DNA from: Tersicoccus sp. Bi-70
Lineage (GTDB): Bacteria; Actinomycetota; Actinomycetes; Actinomycetales; Micrococcaceae
DNA: 64,000 nucleotides
Direction of reading: 5' to 3'
Assembly: GCF_001968825.1 (NCBI RefSeq)
Contig: NZ_MIEU01000011.1
Coordinates: forward strand, 1-64,000
Shown: in pieces, positions 18,993 through 27,157 of the stretch
Numbering within the stretch: position 1 is the stretch's first letter
Layout: each line of letters opens with the position of its first letter
The notes under the pieces: model-generated
Told to the model about the DNA's origin: nothing
Databases searched by the model: none
Seen by the model: the letters and a program-made list of their open reading frames with translations, nothing else
Translations under genes and position numbers: made by a program

Positions 18993-20204
18993 ATGAAGGC
19001 AGTGGTGTGGCACGGCGAAGGTGACATCCGGCTCGACACGGTGGACGATCCCGGCATCCTCGAACCCACCGACGCGATCGTGCAGATCACCCGCAGCGCC
19101 ATCTGCGGCACCGACCTGCACTTCATCCGCGGCACGATGAGCGGCATGGTCGAGGGCACCATCCTGGGGCACGAGGCCGTCGGCGTCGTCACCGAGGTCG
19201 GCCCGGCCGTGCGCCGCTTCTCCCCCGGCGACCGCGTGCTGATCAACTCGACGATCTCCTGCGGTGCCTGCCGCAACTGCCGTCGCGGCCTGACCGCCCA
19301 GTGCGACGTCGCCAACCCCAACGGCCCGCTCGCGGGCACGTCCTTCTTCGGCGGCCCCCAGGCCACCGGCCCGGTCAACGGCCTGCAGGCCGAGTACGTG
19401 CGCGTGCCGTGGGCGGTCAACACCCTCATCCCGCTACCGGACAACGTCTCCGACGACGCGGCGATCCTGCTCTCCGACATCTTCCCGACCGCCTGGTTCG
19501 GGGCCGAGCTCGCGGGCGTGAACCGGGGCGACACGGTCGCCGTGTTCGGCGCCGGCGTCGTCGGCCAGTTCGCCATCGCCTCCGCGTTCCGTCAGGGCGC
19601 GGGCCGCGTGATCGCCGTCGACGGCCAGCCGTCCCGGCTCGCGACCGCCCTCGGGCAGAACGCGGAGATCATCGACTTCAACGCCGAGGACCCGGTGCAG
19701 GCGATCCTCGACACCACCCAGGGCATCGGCGTGGACGCGGTGATCGACGCCGTCGGCGTGGACGCCCAGCGGCCGTGGGACGGCCCGGCGAAGAAGGCCG
19801 GCGACGAGCAGGCCGAGCAGTTCGACGCCGAGCGCGAGCAGGTCGCGCCCGAGACGAACGTCCAGGGCGACAACTGGGTGCCCGGCGACGCGCCGTCGCA
19901 GGCCCTGCAGTGGAGCGTCGGCTCGGTGGCGAAGGGCGGCCGGCTCGGCATCATCGGCGTCTACCCGCCGGCGCTGACGTCCTTCCCGATCGGTGAGGCG
20001 ATGAACAAGAACCTCATCGTCAAGATGGGCAACTGCAACCACCACACGGTGACGCCGCCGCTGCTCGACATCGTCGCGGCCGGGCTGTTCGACCCCACGA
20101 AGCTCATCACCCAGCACGAGCCCCTCACCAGCGCCGTCGAGGCCTACGAGTCCTTCGACCGGCGGGAGGAAGGATGGCTGAAGACGGAGCTGACGGTAGG
20201 CTGA
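18993..20204 (+). CDS. zinc-dependent alcohol dehydrogenase (threonine/formaldehyde DH-like)
   Basis: This 403-residue medium-chain dehydrogenase has catalytic zinc ligands C38 and H60-E61 (SAICGTDLHF, GHEAVG), a structural zinc loop CGACRNCRRGLTAQC, and the Rossmann motif VFGAGVVGQFA. A charged insertion of about 45 residues (GPAKKAGDEQAEQFDAEREQ onward, around 265-305) is typical of glutathione-independent formaldehyde dehydrogenase relatives. GAGAGGA lies upstream of the ATG. It is one of three related enzymes in the window. The substrate cannot be fixed from sequence. Confidence 0.88.
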   Translation: MKAVVWHGEGDIRLDTVDDPGILEPTDAIVQITRSAICGTDLHFIRGTMSGMVEGTILGHEAVGVVTEVGPAVRRFSPGDRVLINSTISCGACRNCRRGLTAQCDVANPNGPLAGTSFFGGPQATGPVNGLQAEYVRVPWAVNTLIPLPDNVSDDAAILLSDIFPTAWFGAELAGVNRGDTVAVFGAGVVGQFAIASAFRQGAGRVIAVDGQPSRLATALGQNAEIIDFNAEDPVQAILDTTQGIGVDAVIDAVGVDAQRPWDGPAKKAGDEQAEQFDAEREQVAPETNVQGDNWVPGDAPSQALQWSVGSVAKGGRLGIIGVYPPALTSFPIGEAMNKNLIVKMGNCNHHTVTPPLLDIVAAGLFDPTKLITQHEPLTSAVEAYESFDRREEGWLKTELTVG

Positions 20205-20260
20205 GCGGTTCCGCCCGCCGCACCCGCGGCGTGAGCGGCCTGCCATCGTCGAGGAGGACC

Positions 20261-21763
20261 ATGCGCCTGGATCCCAGCGAGCCGGCCACGGGGCCGATGC
20301 CCACGTACGAGGACCGGGGTGACGTCGGCTACCGGAAGTCCCTCGGCAACCTGCAGATCCAGATGATCGCGATCGGCGGAGCGATCGGCGTCGGCCTGTT
20401 CCTCGGCGTCGGTCAGCGCCTCGCCGCCGCAGGCCCGGCCCTGATCCTCGCCTATCTGGTGGTGAGCGTCGTCGTCTACCTGATGATGCGCGCCCTCGGG
20501 GAGATGGTGATCTACCGGCCGACGACGGGGGCCTGGGTGTCCTACGCCCGCGAGTTCGTCTCCGACCGCCTCGCCTTCATGACCGGGTGGATCCACGTGA
20601 CCCTCGCGGCCGTGGCCGGCGTGGCCGAGATCGCCGCCCTGGCGGTGTACGTGCAGTACTGGTGGCCGGACCTGCCCGGCTGGATCCCGTCACTCGTGGC
20701 GGCCCTGACCATCGTCGGCTGCAACCTGCTGTCGGTGAAGTGGTTCGGTGCCATCGAGCTCGGGGCCTCGTCCATCAAGGTCCTCGCCATCCTGCTGTTC
20801 CTCGCGGCGGGCGTCGTCCTCGTCGTCGCCGGCGACGTTTTCCACGCCCCCACCACCGCGTCGATCTCCCACCTGTGGGCCGACGGCGGCTTCGCGCCCA
20901 GCGGGCTGCTGCCGCTGCTGGTCGTGCTCGGCGGCGTGGTGTTCTCCTTCTCCGCGATCGAGACGGTCGGCGTGTCCGCCGGGGAGGCCGCCGACCCGGC
21001 CCGCTCGATGCCGCGGGCGATCAACTCGGTGGTGCTGCGGATCGGCCTGTTCTACCTCGGGTCCATCCTCGTGCTCTCGCTGTTGCTGCCCGCCGACCGC
21101 TACTCCGGCGACGAGTCGCCGTTCGTCACCGCGCTGGCGTCGCTGAACATCTCCGGCATCGCCGGGATCATGAACTTCGTCGTGCTCACCGCAGCGATCT
21201 CCGGGGTGAATGCCACCCTCTACTCGAGCGTGCGCGTGCTGCGGAACATGGCCGCCCACGGCCAGGCCCCGCGGGCGACGGTCTGGGTCTCCTCCCGCGG
21301 GGTGCCCGCCGGGGCGATCCTGTCCGTGCTCGGCGTCTACCTGCTGGGCATCGTGCTGATCTTCGCCCTCGGCGCCTCGACCGCCTTCGAGGTGATCCTC
21401 AGCGCCTGTGCGGTGTTCATCCTCTTCGGCTGGATCTCGATCCTGGTCTCCCACCTGGGGTACCGGCGCGCGGTCGCCCGGGGACGAGCCCACGCGGTCG
21501 ACTTCCGGCTGCCGGGCGCACCCGCGACGAACGTGATCGCGCTGGTGTTCCTCGGCGCGGTGGCGCTGTACATCATGTTCGACCAGTCCAACCCGCACTG
21601 GTACTACAGCCTGATCGCGGGCGTGGTCATCGTCGTCGGGACGAACCTCGGGTACGAGTTCTCGAAGCGGCACGTGCACCGGCACGGGCTGCCCGAGGTC
21701 GCGGCAACCGGTGACACGGCGGCCGACGACACCGAGGCGGGAGCTCCGTCCGGCCGTCGCTGA
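20261..21763 (+). CDS. amino-acid permease, APC superfamily (AAT type)
   Basis: This 500-residue protein has about 12 helices and the amino-acid transporter family N-terminus (YRKSLGNLQIQMIAIGGAIG and VGLFLGVGQRL), then EMVIYRPTTGAWVSYARE. It resembles asparagine/GABA/cycloserine-type H+ symporters. The ATG at 20261 follows GAGGAGGACC directly; an in-frame ATG at 20174 would overlap the dehydrogenase gene and add an unlikely Arg-rich leader. A strong terminator follows. Confidence 0.9.
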   Translation: MRLDPSEPATGPMPTYEDRGDVGYRKSLGNLQIQMIAIGGAIGVGLFLGVGQRLAAAGPALILAYLVVSVVVYLMMRALGEMVIYRPTTGAWVSYAREFVSDRLAFMTGWIHVTLAAVAGVAEIAALAVYVQYWWPDLPGWIPSLVAALTIVGCNLLSVKWFGAIELGASSIKVLAILLFLAAGVVLVVAGDVFHAPTTASISHLWADGGFAPSGLLPLLVVLGGVVFSFSAIETVGVSAGEAADPARSMPRAINSVVLRIGLFYLGSILVLSLLLPADRYSGDESPFVTALASLNISGIAGIMNFVVLTAAISGVNATLYSSVRVLRNMAAHGQAPRATVWVSSRGVPAGAILSVLGVYLLGIVLIFALGASTAFEVILSACAVFILFGWISILVSHLGYRRAVARGRAHAVDFRLPGAPATNVIALVFLGAVALYIMFDQSNPHWYYSLIAGVVIVVGTNLGYEFSKRHVHRHGLPEVAATGDTAADDTEAGAPSGRR

Positions 21764-21792
21764 CCCGGCGCTCGACCTGGCATCGACCGAAT

Positions 21793-21822
21793 CCGCGGGC
21801 CCGTCCGACGACGGGCCCGCGG
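21793..21822. terminator. bidirectional terminator between convergent genes
   Basis: Arms CCGCGGGCCCGTC and GACGGGCCCGCGG are perfectly complementary over 13 bp with a 4-nt loop and are followed by TTTCTC. It lies between the converging permease and SDR genes and can serve both. Confidence 0.88.
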
Positions 21823-21832
21823 TTTCTCGGCG

Positions 21833-22696
21833 TCAGGCCGTGGCGATCAGCTTCTCGCTGCGGTTCCACAGCTGCTGGGCGAGCACGACGTCGTTGGCCT
21901 GCGGGTTGGTGCGGGCAGGCTTGCGCTTGGCGTAGTACTGCCCGGAGGTCCACTCCCCCTCGGGAGCCGTGGCCAACCAGACGCCGGTGTCCGCGCCCTG
22001 CGCGGGGCTGAGCAGGAACCGGTTGAACAGCGGCCCGTAGACCCAGCTGAACCAGTTGCCGGACTCGACGGAGAAGTTGGTCGCCACCCCGCCCGGGTGG
22101 AACGCGGTGGCGGTGATGCCGTCCCCGTGGTGGCGCCGGTGCAGCTCGCGGGTGAAGAGGATGTTGGCGAGCTTGGCCGCCCCGTAGGCGGCCTGCGAGC
22201 TGTAGCCCTGCTCCTTGTCCAGGTCGTCGATGCGCACCCGGCCCCACAGGTTCGCCGCGGACGACGTCGTGATCACCCGCGCCCGGCTGGCGGTCAGCAC
22301 GGGCAGCAACCGCGTGGTCAGCAGGAACGGGGACAGGTGGTCCACCTGGAAGGTCATCTCGTGACCGTCCCCGGTGAGGGTGCGCTGGTTGAACACCGCA
22401 CCGGCATTGTTGGCGAGCACGTCGATGCGCGGGTACTCGTCGGCCAGGCGCACGGCCAGCTGCTCCACCTGCGCGAGGTCCGCGAAGTCGGCCAACAGGT
22501 ACGGGGCGTCGATCTCCGCAGCGACCGCCCGGGTCTTCTCCGGGGAGCGCCCGACGACGACCACCCGGTCCCCCGCGGCGGCCAGACTGCGCACCATCGC
22601 GGCGCCGATGCCGTCGCTGGCGCCGGTGACGACGACCGTCCGCCGGCCGCCGTCCGCGCCGTCGTCCGCCGTACTGCTCGTGGGTGACTCGCTCAT
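21833..22696 (-). CDS. short-chain dehydrogenase/reductase (SDR)
   Basis: This 287-residue NAD(P)-dependent oxidoreductase has the cofactor motif TGASDGIG at 24-31, NNAG, and a catalytic Ser/Tyr/Lys set ending in YGAAK. The sequence resembles retinol-dehydrogenase-like SDRs (long C-terminus with FHPGGVATNF). GAGGGAG precedes the ATG. The substrate is unknown. Confidence 0.9.
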   Translation of the reverse strand: MSESPTSSTADDGADGGRRTVVVTGASDGIGAAMVRSLAAAGDRVVVVGRSPEKTRAVAAEIDAPYLLADFADLAQVEQLAVRLADEYPRIDVLANNAGAVFNQRTLTGDGHEMTFQVDHLSPFLLTTRLLPVLTASRARVITTSSAANLWGRVRIDDLDKEQGYSSQAAYGAAKLANILFTRELHRRHHGDGITATAFHPGGVATNFSVESGNWFSWVYGPLFNRFLLSPAQGADTGVWLATAPEGEWTSGQYYAKRKPARTNPQANDVVLAQQLWNRSEKLIATA

Positions 22697-22830
22697 GGCC
22701 GCTCCCTCGTCGTGGGTGCCGGACCGATCGGCCCGGATGTCCTTCCGCAGCCGGGGACGGCCGCGCTCGGGCCAGCCTACGGGCCGCGTCCGACCGTTCC
22801 CTGACGGCGGATGATCACGCCGCCTTCCGC

Positions 22831-24210
22831 TCAGGCGCCGTGCAGCTCCTTGCCCTTCGTCTCCCGGACGGTGAGCAGGGTCGCGGAGCTGACCAGCAGC
22901 AGGACGATCGTGTAGATGCCGAACACCGTGGTGCCCGCGCCGGGGAACCAGGTGGCGAACCCGGCCTGCAGGTATGCGGCGGTGCCACCGAAGGCCGCGA
23001 CCGCGATGGAGTACGGGATGCCGACCCCGATGGTGCGCACCGACGTCGGGAACAGCTCGGCGTAGACGGCGGGCACGATCGCCGCGGCGCCGGCGATGAA
23101 GATGAGCATGGCGGACATGCCGAGGCCGAGCTGCCAGGCCGCGTCGTGCACCAGCCAGGTGGCCGGGAAGAACAGCACGGCCGAGCCGAGCCCGCTGATC
23201 GCGAGCACCGGCCGGCGCCCGATCCGGTCCGAGAGCTTCCCCCAGAAGGGCAGCGCGACGATGAAGACGATGTTGGCCACGACGCCGGCCCACAGGGCGC
23301 CGGTCGGCTCGATCTTGAGCACGTTGATGGCGTACGCCGGAGTCGAGACACCCCAGACGTAGTAGACGACGGTGACGCCCACCGTCAGGCCGATCACCTG
23401 CAGTGCCTGCCGCCAGTGCGCGGCGAGGTCGGCGAACAGGCCGGTTCGCGCCGGAGCCACCGCGGTACCGTCCTGGCCGACGACCGGCAGGGCGGCCGTC
23501 TTCTCCGCCTCGAACACCTCGGACTCATCCATCCGGGCCCGCATCACGAGGGCGACGAGCCCGAGGACGGCACCGAGGATGAAGGGGATGCGCCAGCCGA
23601 ACGCGGCCATCTGGGAGGTGGGCAGCACGGTCGACAGGACGGCGCCGAGCAGCGTGCCGACCAGGATGCCGATGGTGCCGGAGACGTAGATCAGGGAGGC
23701 CCAGTAACCGCGACGTGAGGCGGGCGCCATCTCGGAGAGGTACGTCTGGGCGCTCGGCAGTTCACCGCCGTGGGCGAGACCCTGCACCAGGCGGGCGATG
23801 AGCAGGATGAGGGAGGCGGAGGATCCGATGGACTCGTACGTCGGCGTCAGGCCGATCGCGAGCGAACCGAGGGAGCCCAGGCCCACGCACAGGGTGAGGG
23901 CGGTCTTGCGGCCGAGGCGGTCGCCGATCCAGCCGAACAGGAAGCCGCCGAAGGGGCGGGCGACGAAGCCGACCGCGAAGATCGCCAGGGTCGCGAGGAA
24001 GGCGCTGGACGGGTCGGCCTTGCTGAACAGCTGGGTCGAGATGAACGAGGCGAACGTCGCGTAGATCGCCCAGTCGTACCACTCGACGGCGTTGCCCGCG
24101 CCGGTGCCGATCAGGGTCTGGACGAGACCGGCGCGCTTCGGGGTGGCCGTCGCGGTGGAGGTGGCGCCGCCGCCCGGAGGGGGCGCGGCGGGGTGGGCGT
24201 TGGTGACCAT
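22831..24210 (-). CDS. MFS metabolite:H+ symporter (MHS family)
   Basis: This 459-residue protein has 12 helices. The N-terminal signature GAGNAVEWYDWAIYATFA and the loop GWIGDRLGRKTAL identify the metabolite:H+ symporter group (relatives carry alpha-ketoglutarate, citrate, proline/betaine or shikimate). AGGAG sits 7 nt before the ATG. It is transcribed after the M20 amidohydrolase, so it may import that enzyme's substrate or a breakdown product. Confidence 0.9.
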   Translation of the reverse strand: MVTNAHPAAPPPGGGATSTATATPKRAGLVQTLIGTGAGNAVEWYDWAIYATFASFISTQLFSKADPSSAFLATLAIFAVGFVARPFGGFLFGWIGDRLGRKTALTLCVGLGSLGSLAIGLTPTYESIGSSASLILLIARLVQGLAHGGELPSAQTYLSEMAPASRRGYWASLIYVSGTIGILVGTLLGAVLSTVLPTSQMAAFGWRIPFILGAVLGLVALVMRARMDESEVFEAEKTAALPVVGQDGTAVAPARTGLFADLAAHWRQALQVIGLTVGVTVVYYVWGVSTPAYAINVLKIEPTGALWAGVVANIVFIVALPFWGKLSDRIGRRPVLAISGLGSAVLFFPATWLVHDAAWQLGLGMSAMLIFIAGAAAIVPAVYAELFPTSVRTIGVGIPYSIAVAAFGGTAAYLQAGFATWFPGAGTTVFGIYTIVLLLVSSATLLTVRETKGKELHGA

Positions 24211-24238
24211 GGGGTTTCTCCTGGGGTGAGCGTGGTGC

Positions 24239-24274
24239 GGGCGGGTGCGGCGGATCGGGCGGGTGCGGCGGATC
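24239..24274. repeat. 18-bp tandem duplication between the M20 and MFS genes
   Basis: The unit GGGCGGGTGCGGCGGATC occurs twice back to back, ending on the stop codon of the M20 gene. It is a small replication-slippage type duplication. Confidence 0.8.
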
Positions 24275-25550
24275 AGGCGAGCGAGGCGAGCCGGTCGATC
24301 GCGAGGCGACTGTAGAGGGCGACGCCGTCGGCGAGCACGGCGTCGTCGAAGAGGGCGTACGGGGAGTGGTTGTATGCGGCGGTCGTGTGGTCGGCGCCCG
24401 CGGGTACCGCCGAGAGGAACAGGAACGCACCGGGTACCTCGGCGAGGACACGCGAGAAGTCCTCCGAGCCGGCCTGCGGGTGGGCCATGTCCTGGTGCCG
24501 GTCCGGCCCGAACAGTTCCCCGACGACCGTGCGGGCGAACCGGCTCTCGGTCTCGTCCGTGACGGTGAGCGGGTACTCCTCGATGTACTCGACGGTCGCG
24601 GTGAGCCCGTGGCCGGCGGCGACCGCCTCGAGCAGCTGAGGCACCGATGCCTTCAGCCGCGCCTTGGCCGCCGCCGAGAAGGAGCGGATGGTCGCCTCCA
24701 ACCGGGCCGTCTCGGGGATGACGTTGCGCCGGGTGCCCGCCTGCAGGACCCCGACGGTGACGACGACCGGGTCGAACACGTCGAACTGACGCGTGACCAT
24801 CGACTGGAGGGCCATCACCATCTCGGCCGCGACAGTCACGGGGTCCTTCGCCGCGAACGGCGCCGAGCCGTGGCCGCCGGCGCCGTGCACGGTCACCATG
24901 AGGCCGTCGGAGGCGCTCATCGTCGAGCCCGCCCGGGACATCAGCGTGCCGCCGTCGGCCATCGAACTCATCACGTGCAGCCCGAACGCGGCGTCCGCGC
25001 GCCGGCCGGCCGCGTCGAGCACGCCCTCCTTCAGCATCACCCCGGCGCCGTCGAACCCTTCCTCCCCCGGCTGGAACATGAGCACGACGTCGCCGGCGAG
25101 CTGGTCCCGGCGGCCGGCCAGCACGCGGGCGGCCCCGGCGAGCATGGCGGTGTGCAGGTCGTGCCCGCACGCGTGCATGGCCCCGTCGATCCGGGAGGTG
25201 AAGGGCATCCCGGTCTTCTCCTGGACGGGCAGGGCGTCCATGTCGCCGCGCAGCAGGACGACGGGACGAGCGGCGTCCGCCTCGTCGGTGCCGTCGGTGC
25301 TGGTGGTGCTGCTGGGGCTGCCGGTCCCGCGCAGCACCGCGGTGACGGACGTCGTCTCCGTCCCGGTGGTGATCTCGTAGCCGAGTCCGTCGAGCGCCTC
25401 GAGCACCTTCTCCTGGGTGCGCGGCAGCGTCAGCCCGATCTCCGGTTCCTGGTGCAGCCGGTGGCGCAGGTCGGCGACGTCGCCGGTCACCGCCCGGGCG
25501 TCGTCGAGCAGCCCGGCGGTCAGGTCGGCGGAGGACGAGGGGAGGCTCAT
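24273..25550 (-). CDS. M20 family amidohydrolase (hippurate/N-acyl-amino-acid hydrolase-like)
   Basis: This 425-residue metallo-hydrolase of the M20D group has metal/active-site motifs MHACGHDLHTAML, FQPGEEGFDGAGVML and HVMSSM. Such enzymes split N-acyl or N-aroyl amino acids, for example hippurate to benzoate and glycine. A second, clearly homologous copy lies at 36086-37324. A Ser/Thr-rich insert (SPSSTTSTDGTDEADA, about 75-90) is specific to this copy. The divergent Lrp-like gene 120 nt upstream is the likely regulator. Confidence 0.88.
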   Translation of the reverse strand: MSLPSSSADLTAGLLDDARAVTGDVADLRHRLHQEPEIGLTLPRTQEKVLEALDGLGYEITTGTETTSVTAVLRGTGSPSSTTSTDGTDEADAARPVVLLRGDMDALPVQEKTGMPFTSRIDGAMHACGHDLHTAMLAGAARVLAGRRDQLAGDVVLMFQPGEEGFDGAGVMLKEGVLDAAGRRADAAFGLHVMSSMADGGTLMSRAGSTMSASDGLMVTVHGAGGHGSAPFAAKDPVTVAAEMVMALQSMVTRQFDVFDPVVVTVGVLQAGTRRNVIPETARLEATIRSFSAAAKARLKASVPQLLEAVAAGHGLTATVEYIEEYPLTVTDETESRFARTVVGELFGPDRHQDMAHPQAGSEDFSRVLAEVPGAFLFLSAVPAGADHTTAAYNHSPYALFDDAVLADGVALYSRLAIDRLASLA

Positions 25551-25671
25551 GCGCGGGGTTTCCTTCGATCGGACGATGTCGCGGTTCCCCCGAGCGTGGT
25601 GTGAGCGGGGTCACCGATCGTGAGATCGTGGGAATACTGCACCGACAGTCGCTGGAACCGGAGGATCCTGC

Positions 25672-26673
25672 ATGGAATCGCCGCTGGAGGACCTGGAGCT
25701 GATCCACGCGCTGCAGATCGCCCCGCGCGCGACCTGGACGCAGCTCGCCGACGTGCTGGGCCGGCACCCGAGTACGCTCGCCGCGCGCTGGGAGCGGATG
25801 CACGCGGAGGGCCGCGCGTGGGTCACGGGACACCTCGGATCGGTGAGCAATCCCGGGTGCGTCACCTTCGTCAGCATCGAGTGCCGGCCGGGGCATCGCG
25901 CCGAGGTGATCGAGCGGTTGTGCGCCGTTCCCGAGATCGCCACTGTCGAGGAGTCGGCCCGCTCGTGGGACGTGCGGCTGACCGTGCTCACGCGCACGTG
26001 GCAGCGGTTCACCCGGGAGGTGCTGCCGCTGGTGCGCGCCGATCCGGCCATCCTGCGCACCCAGGTGACCGTCGCCAGCCGCCTGTACGCCATGGGGAAC
26101 AACTGGCGCCTCGACGTGCTCTCCCCCGCCCAGCAGCGGCGGACGGCGGCGCTGGCGCCCGTGCACCCCCGGCCGCCCGGGGCGACGCCCCCGCACCTGG
26201 CCGAGCTGATGGTCGCACTCTCCCGCGACGGACGGGCCACCGCCACGCAGGTCGCCGCCGCCACCGGCAGCCATCCCACGACGGCGGCCCGGCACATCCG
26301 GCAGGCGATCGAGACCGGGCTCGTCGCCGTCCGGTGCGAGCTGGCCCAGGAGTTCTCCGGCTACCCGGTCGCATGCCAGTGGTACGTGCGCGTCTCCCCA
26401 GCCCAGCTGGACGCCGCACTGGCGTTCCTGCGCGGCCACCGGACGCTGCGGCTGTGCGCGTCGACCACGGGCGACACCAACCTGACCTTCTTCCTGTGGC
26501 TGCGCAGTCCCGCCGAGATCGCCGACGTCGAGGCCGGCATGCAGGCGGCCGCGCCCGGCGCTCAGGTGATCGAGTCCGACGTCGGGGTGCGCACCCACAA
26601 GCGGATGGGCTGGTACCTGCGGGAGGACTCGACCGCCACCGGCCGCGTCGTCCCGGTGCCCGGCGGGGAGTGA
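25672..26673 (+). CDS. Lrp/AsnC family regulator with two HTH/ligand units
   Basis: This 333-residue protein is a tandem AsnC-type regulator. The first HTH (LEDLELIHALQIAPRATWTQ, 4-45) is followed by a RAM-like ligand domain (70-135). A second HTH (LAELMVALSRDGRATATQVA, 180-225) and ligand domain (235-320) follow. Ordinary Lrp proteins have one unit of about 150 residues. GGAGGA precedes the ATG. Divergent placement next to the M20/MFS operon suggests it controls those genes in response to an amino acid. Confidence 0.88.
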   Translation: MESPLEDLELIHALQIAPRATWTQLADVLGRHPSTLAARWERMHAEGRAWVTGHLGSVSNPGCVTFVSIECRPGHRAEVIERLCAVPEIATVEESARSWDVRLTVLTRTWQRFTREVLPLVRADPAILRTQVTVASRLYAMGNNWRLDVLSPAQQRRTAALAPVHPRPPGATPPHLAELMVALSRDGRATATQVAAATGSHPTTAARHIRQAIETGLVAVRCELAQEFSGYPVACQWYVRVSPAQLDAALAFLRGHRTLRLCASTTGDTNLTFFLWLRSPAEIADVEAGMQAAAPGAQVIESDVGVRTHKRMGWYLREDSTATGRVVPVPGGE

Positions 26674-26717
26674 CGCCGCACGGTGCGTTCTGCGTGCGGC
26701 ATCGGCTGCGTCCTGCG

Positions 26718-26790
26718 CGTGAGTCCGTCAGTTCTGCCCGAACGCCCCACTCAAAGAGCACCGTATTCGGGAAGAACCGACTAACTCACG
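26718..26790. repeat. 73-bp imperfect palindrome, copy 1
   Basis: The element starts CGTGAGTCCGTCAGTTCTGC and ends AACCGACTAACTCACG. The outer 25 nt on each side are inverted copies with about four mismatches. The central loop contains CTCAAAGAGCACCGTATTCG, which is identical in copy 3. Confidence 0.85.
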
Positions 26791-26841
26791 CAGACGCATG
26801 ATGACCGCACGCGGGCGACGTCTTGAGTGAGCCCCCCCGCC

Positions 26842-26914
26842 CGTGAGTCCGTCAGTTCCGCCCATTCGCCCCGGTCTTTGACCAGGGCCTGAGGGCGTAA
26901 GTGAAGGACTCACG
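26842..26914. repeat. 73-bp imperfect palindrome, copy 2
   Basis: It has the same length and outer arms as copy 1 (CGTGAGTCCGTCAGTTCCGC to GTGAAGGACTCACG) but a different loop with GGTCTTTGACC. Its right arm is the first member of a 31-bp tandem array. Confidence 0.85.
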
Positions 26915-26976
26915 AGATACGCAGGGCGTAAGTGACGGACTCACGAGATACGCAGGGCAGAAGTGACGGACTCACC
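26893..26976. repeat. 31-bp tandem repeats of the palindrome right arm
   Basis: A unit beginning GGGCGTAAGTGACGGACTCA is repeated at 26893, 26924 and 26955 with a 31-bp period; the last copy is 22 nt long. Units one and two differ by a single base (A or C after GTGA). Confidence 0.85.
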
Positions 26977-27006
26977 GCTGATCAGCGAGTGATGCTCCCA
27001 CCGACG

Positions 27007-27079
27007 CGTGAGTCAGCCGGTTCTGCCCGAGAGCCATGCTCAAAGAGCACCGTATTCGGGCGGGACCCGCTAACTCACG
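27007..27079. repeat. 73-bp imperfect palindrome, copy 3
   Basis: It starts CGTGAGTCAGCCGGTTCTGC and ends CCCGCTAACTCACG, again 73 nt, and shares the loop core with copy 1. A lone right arm (GGCAGGACCGGCTAACTCAC) follows, ending at 27110. Confidence 0.85.
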
Positions 27080-27157
27080 AGATGGGACGGGCAGGACCGG
27101 CTAACTCACGGCAACGGCGCCGAGACGGCCACCCGCCCGACGCCCGCCAGACGCCGA

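Larger units (their letters stand above)
26674..27157. other. gene-free repeat region
   Basis: This segment of about 480 nt between the Lrp-like and aldehyde dehydrogenase genes contains no gene. It is made largely of three 73-bp palindromic elements, three tandem 31-bp right-arm copies and one further half element, listed separately. Confidence 0.8.

Noticed and set aside
26718-27110. CRISPR array made of the 73-bp and 31-bp repeats
   Set aside because: Units are long palindromes at irregular distances, the 31-bp copies are joined by a constant 9-nt spacer, and no cas gene is in the window.
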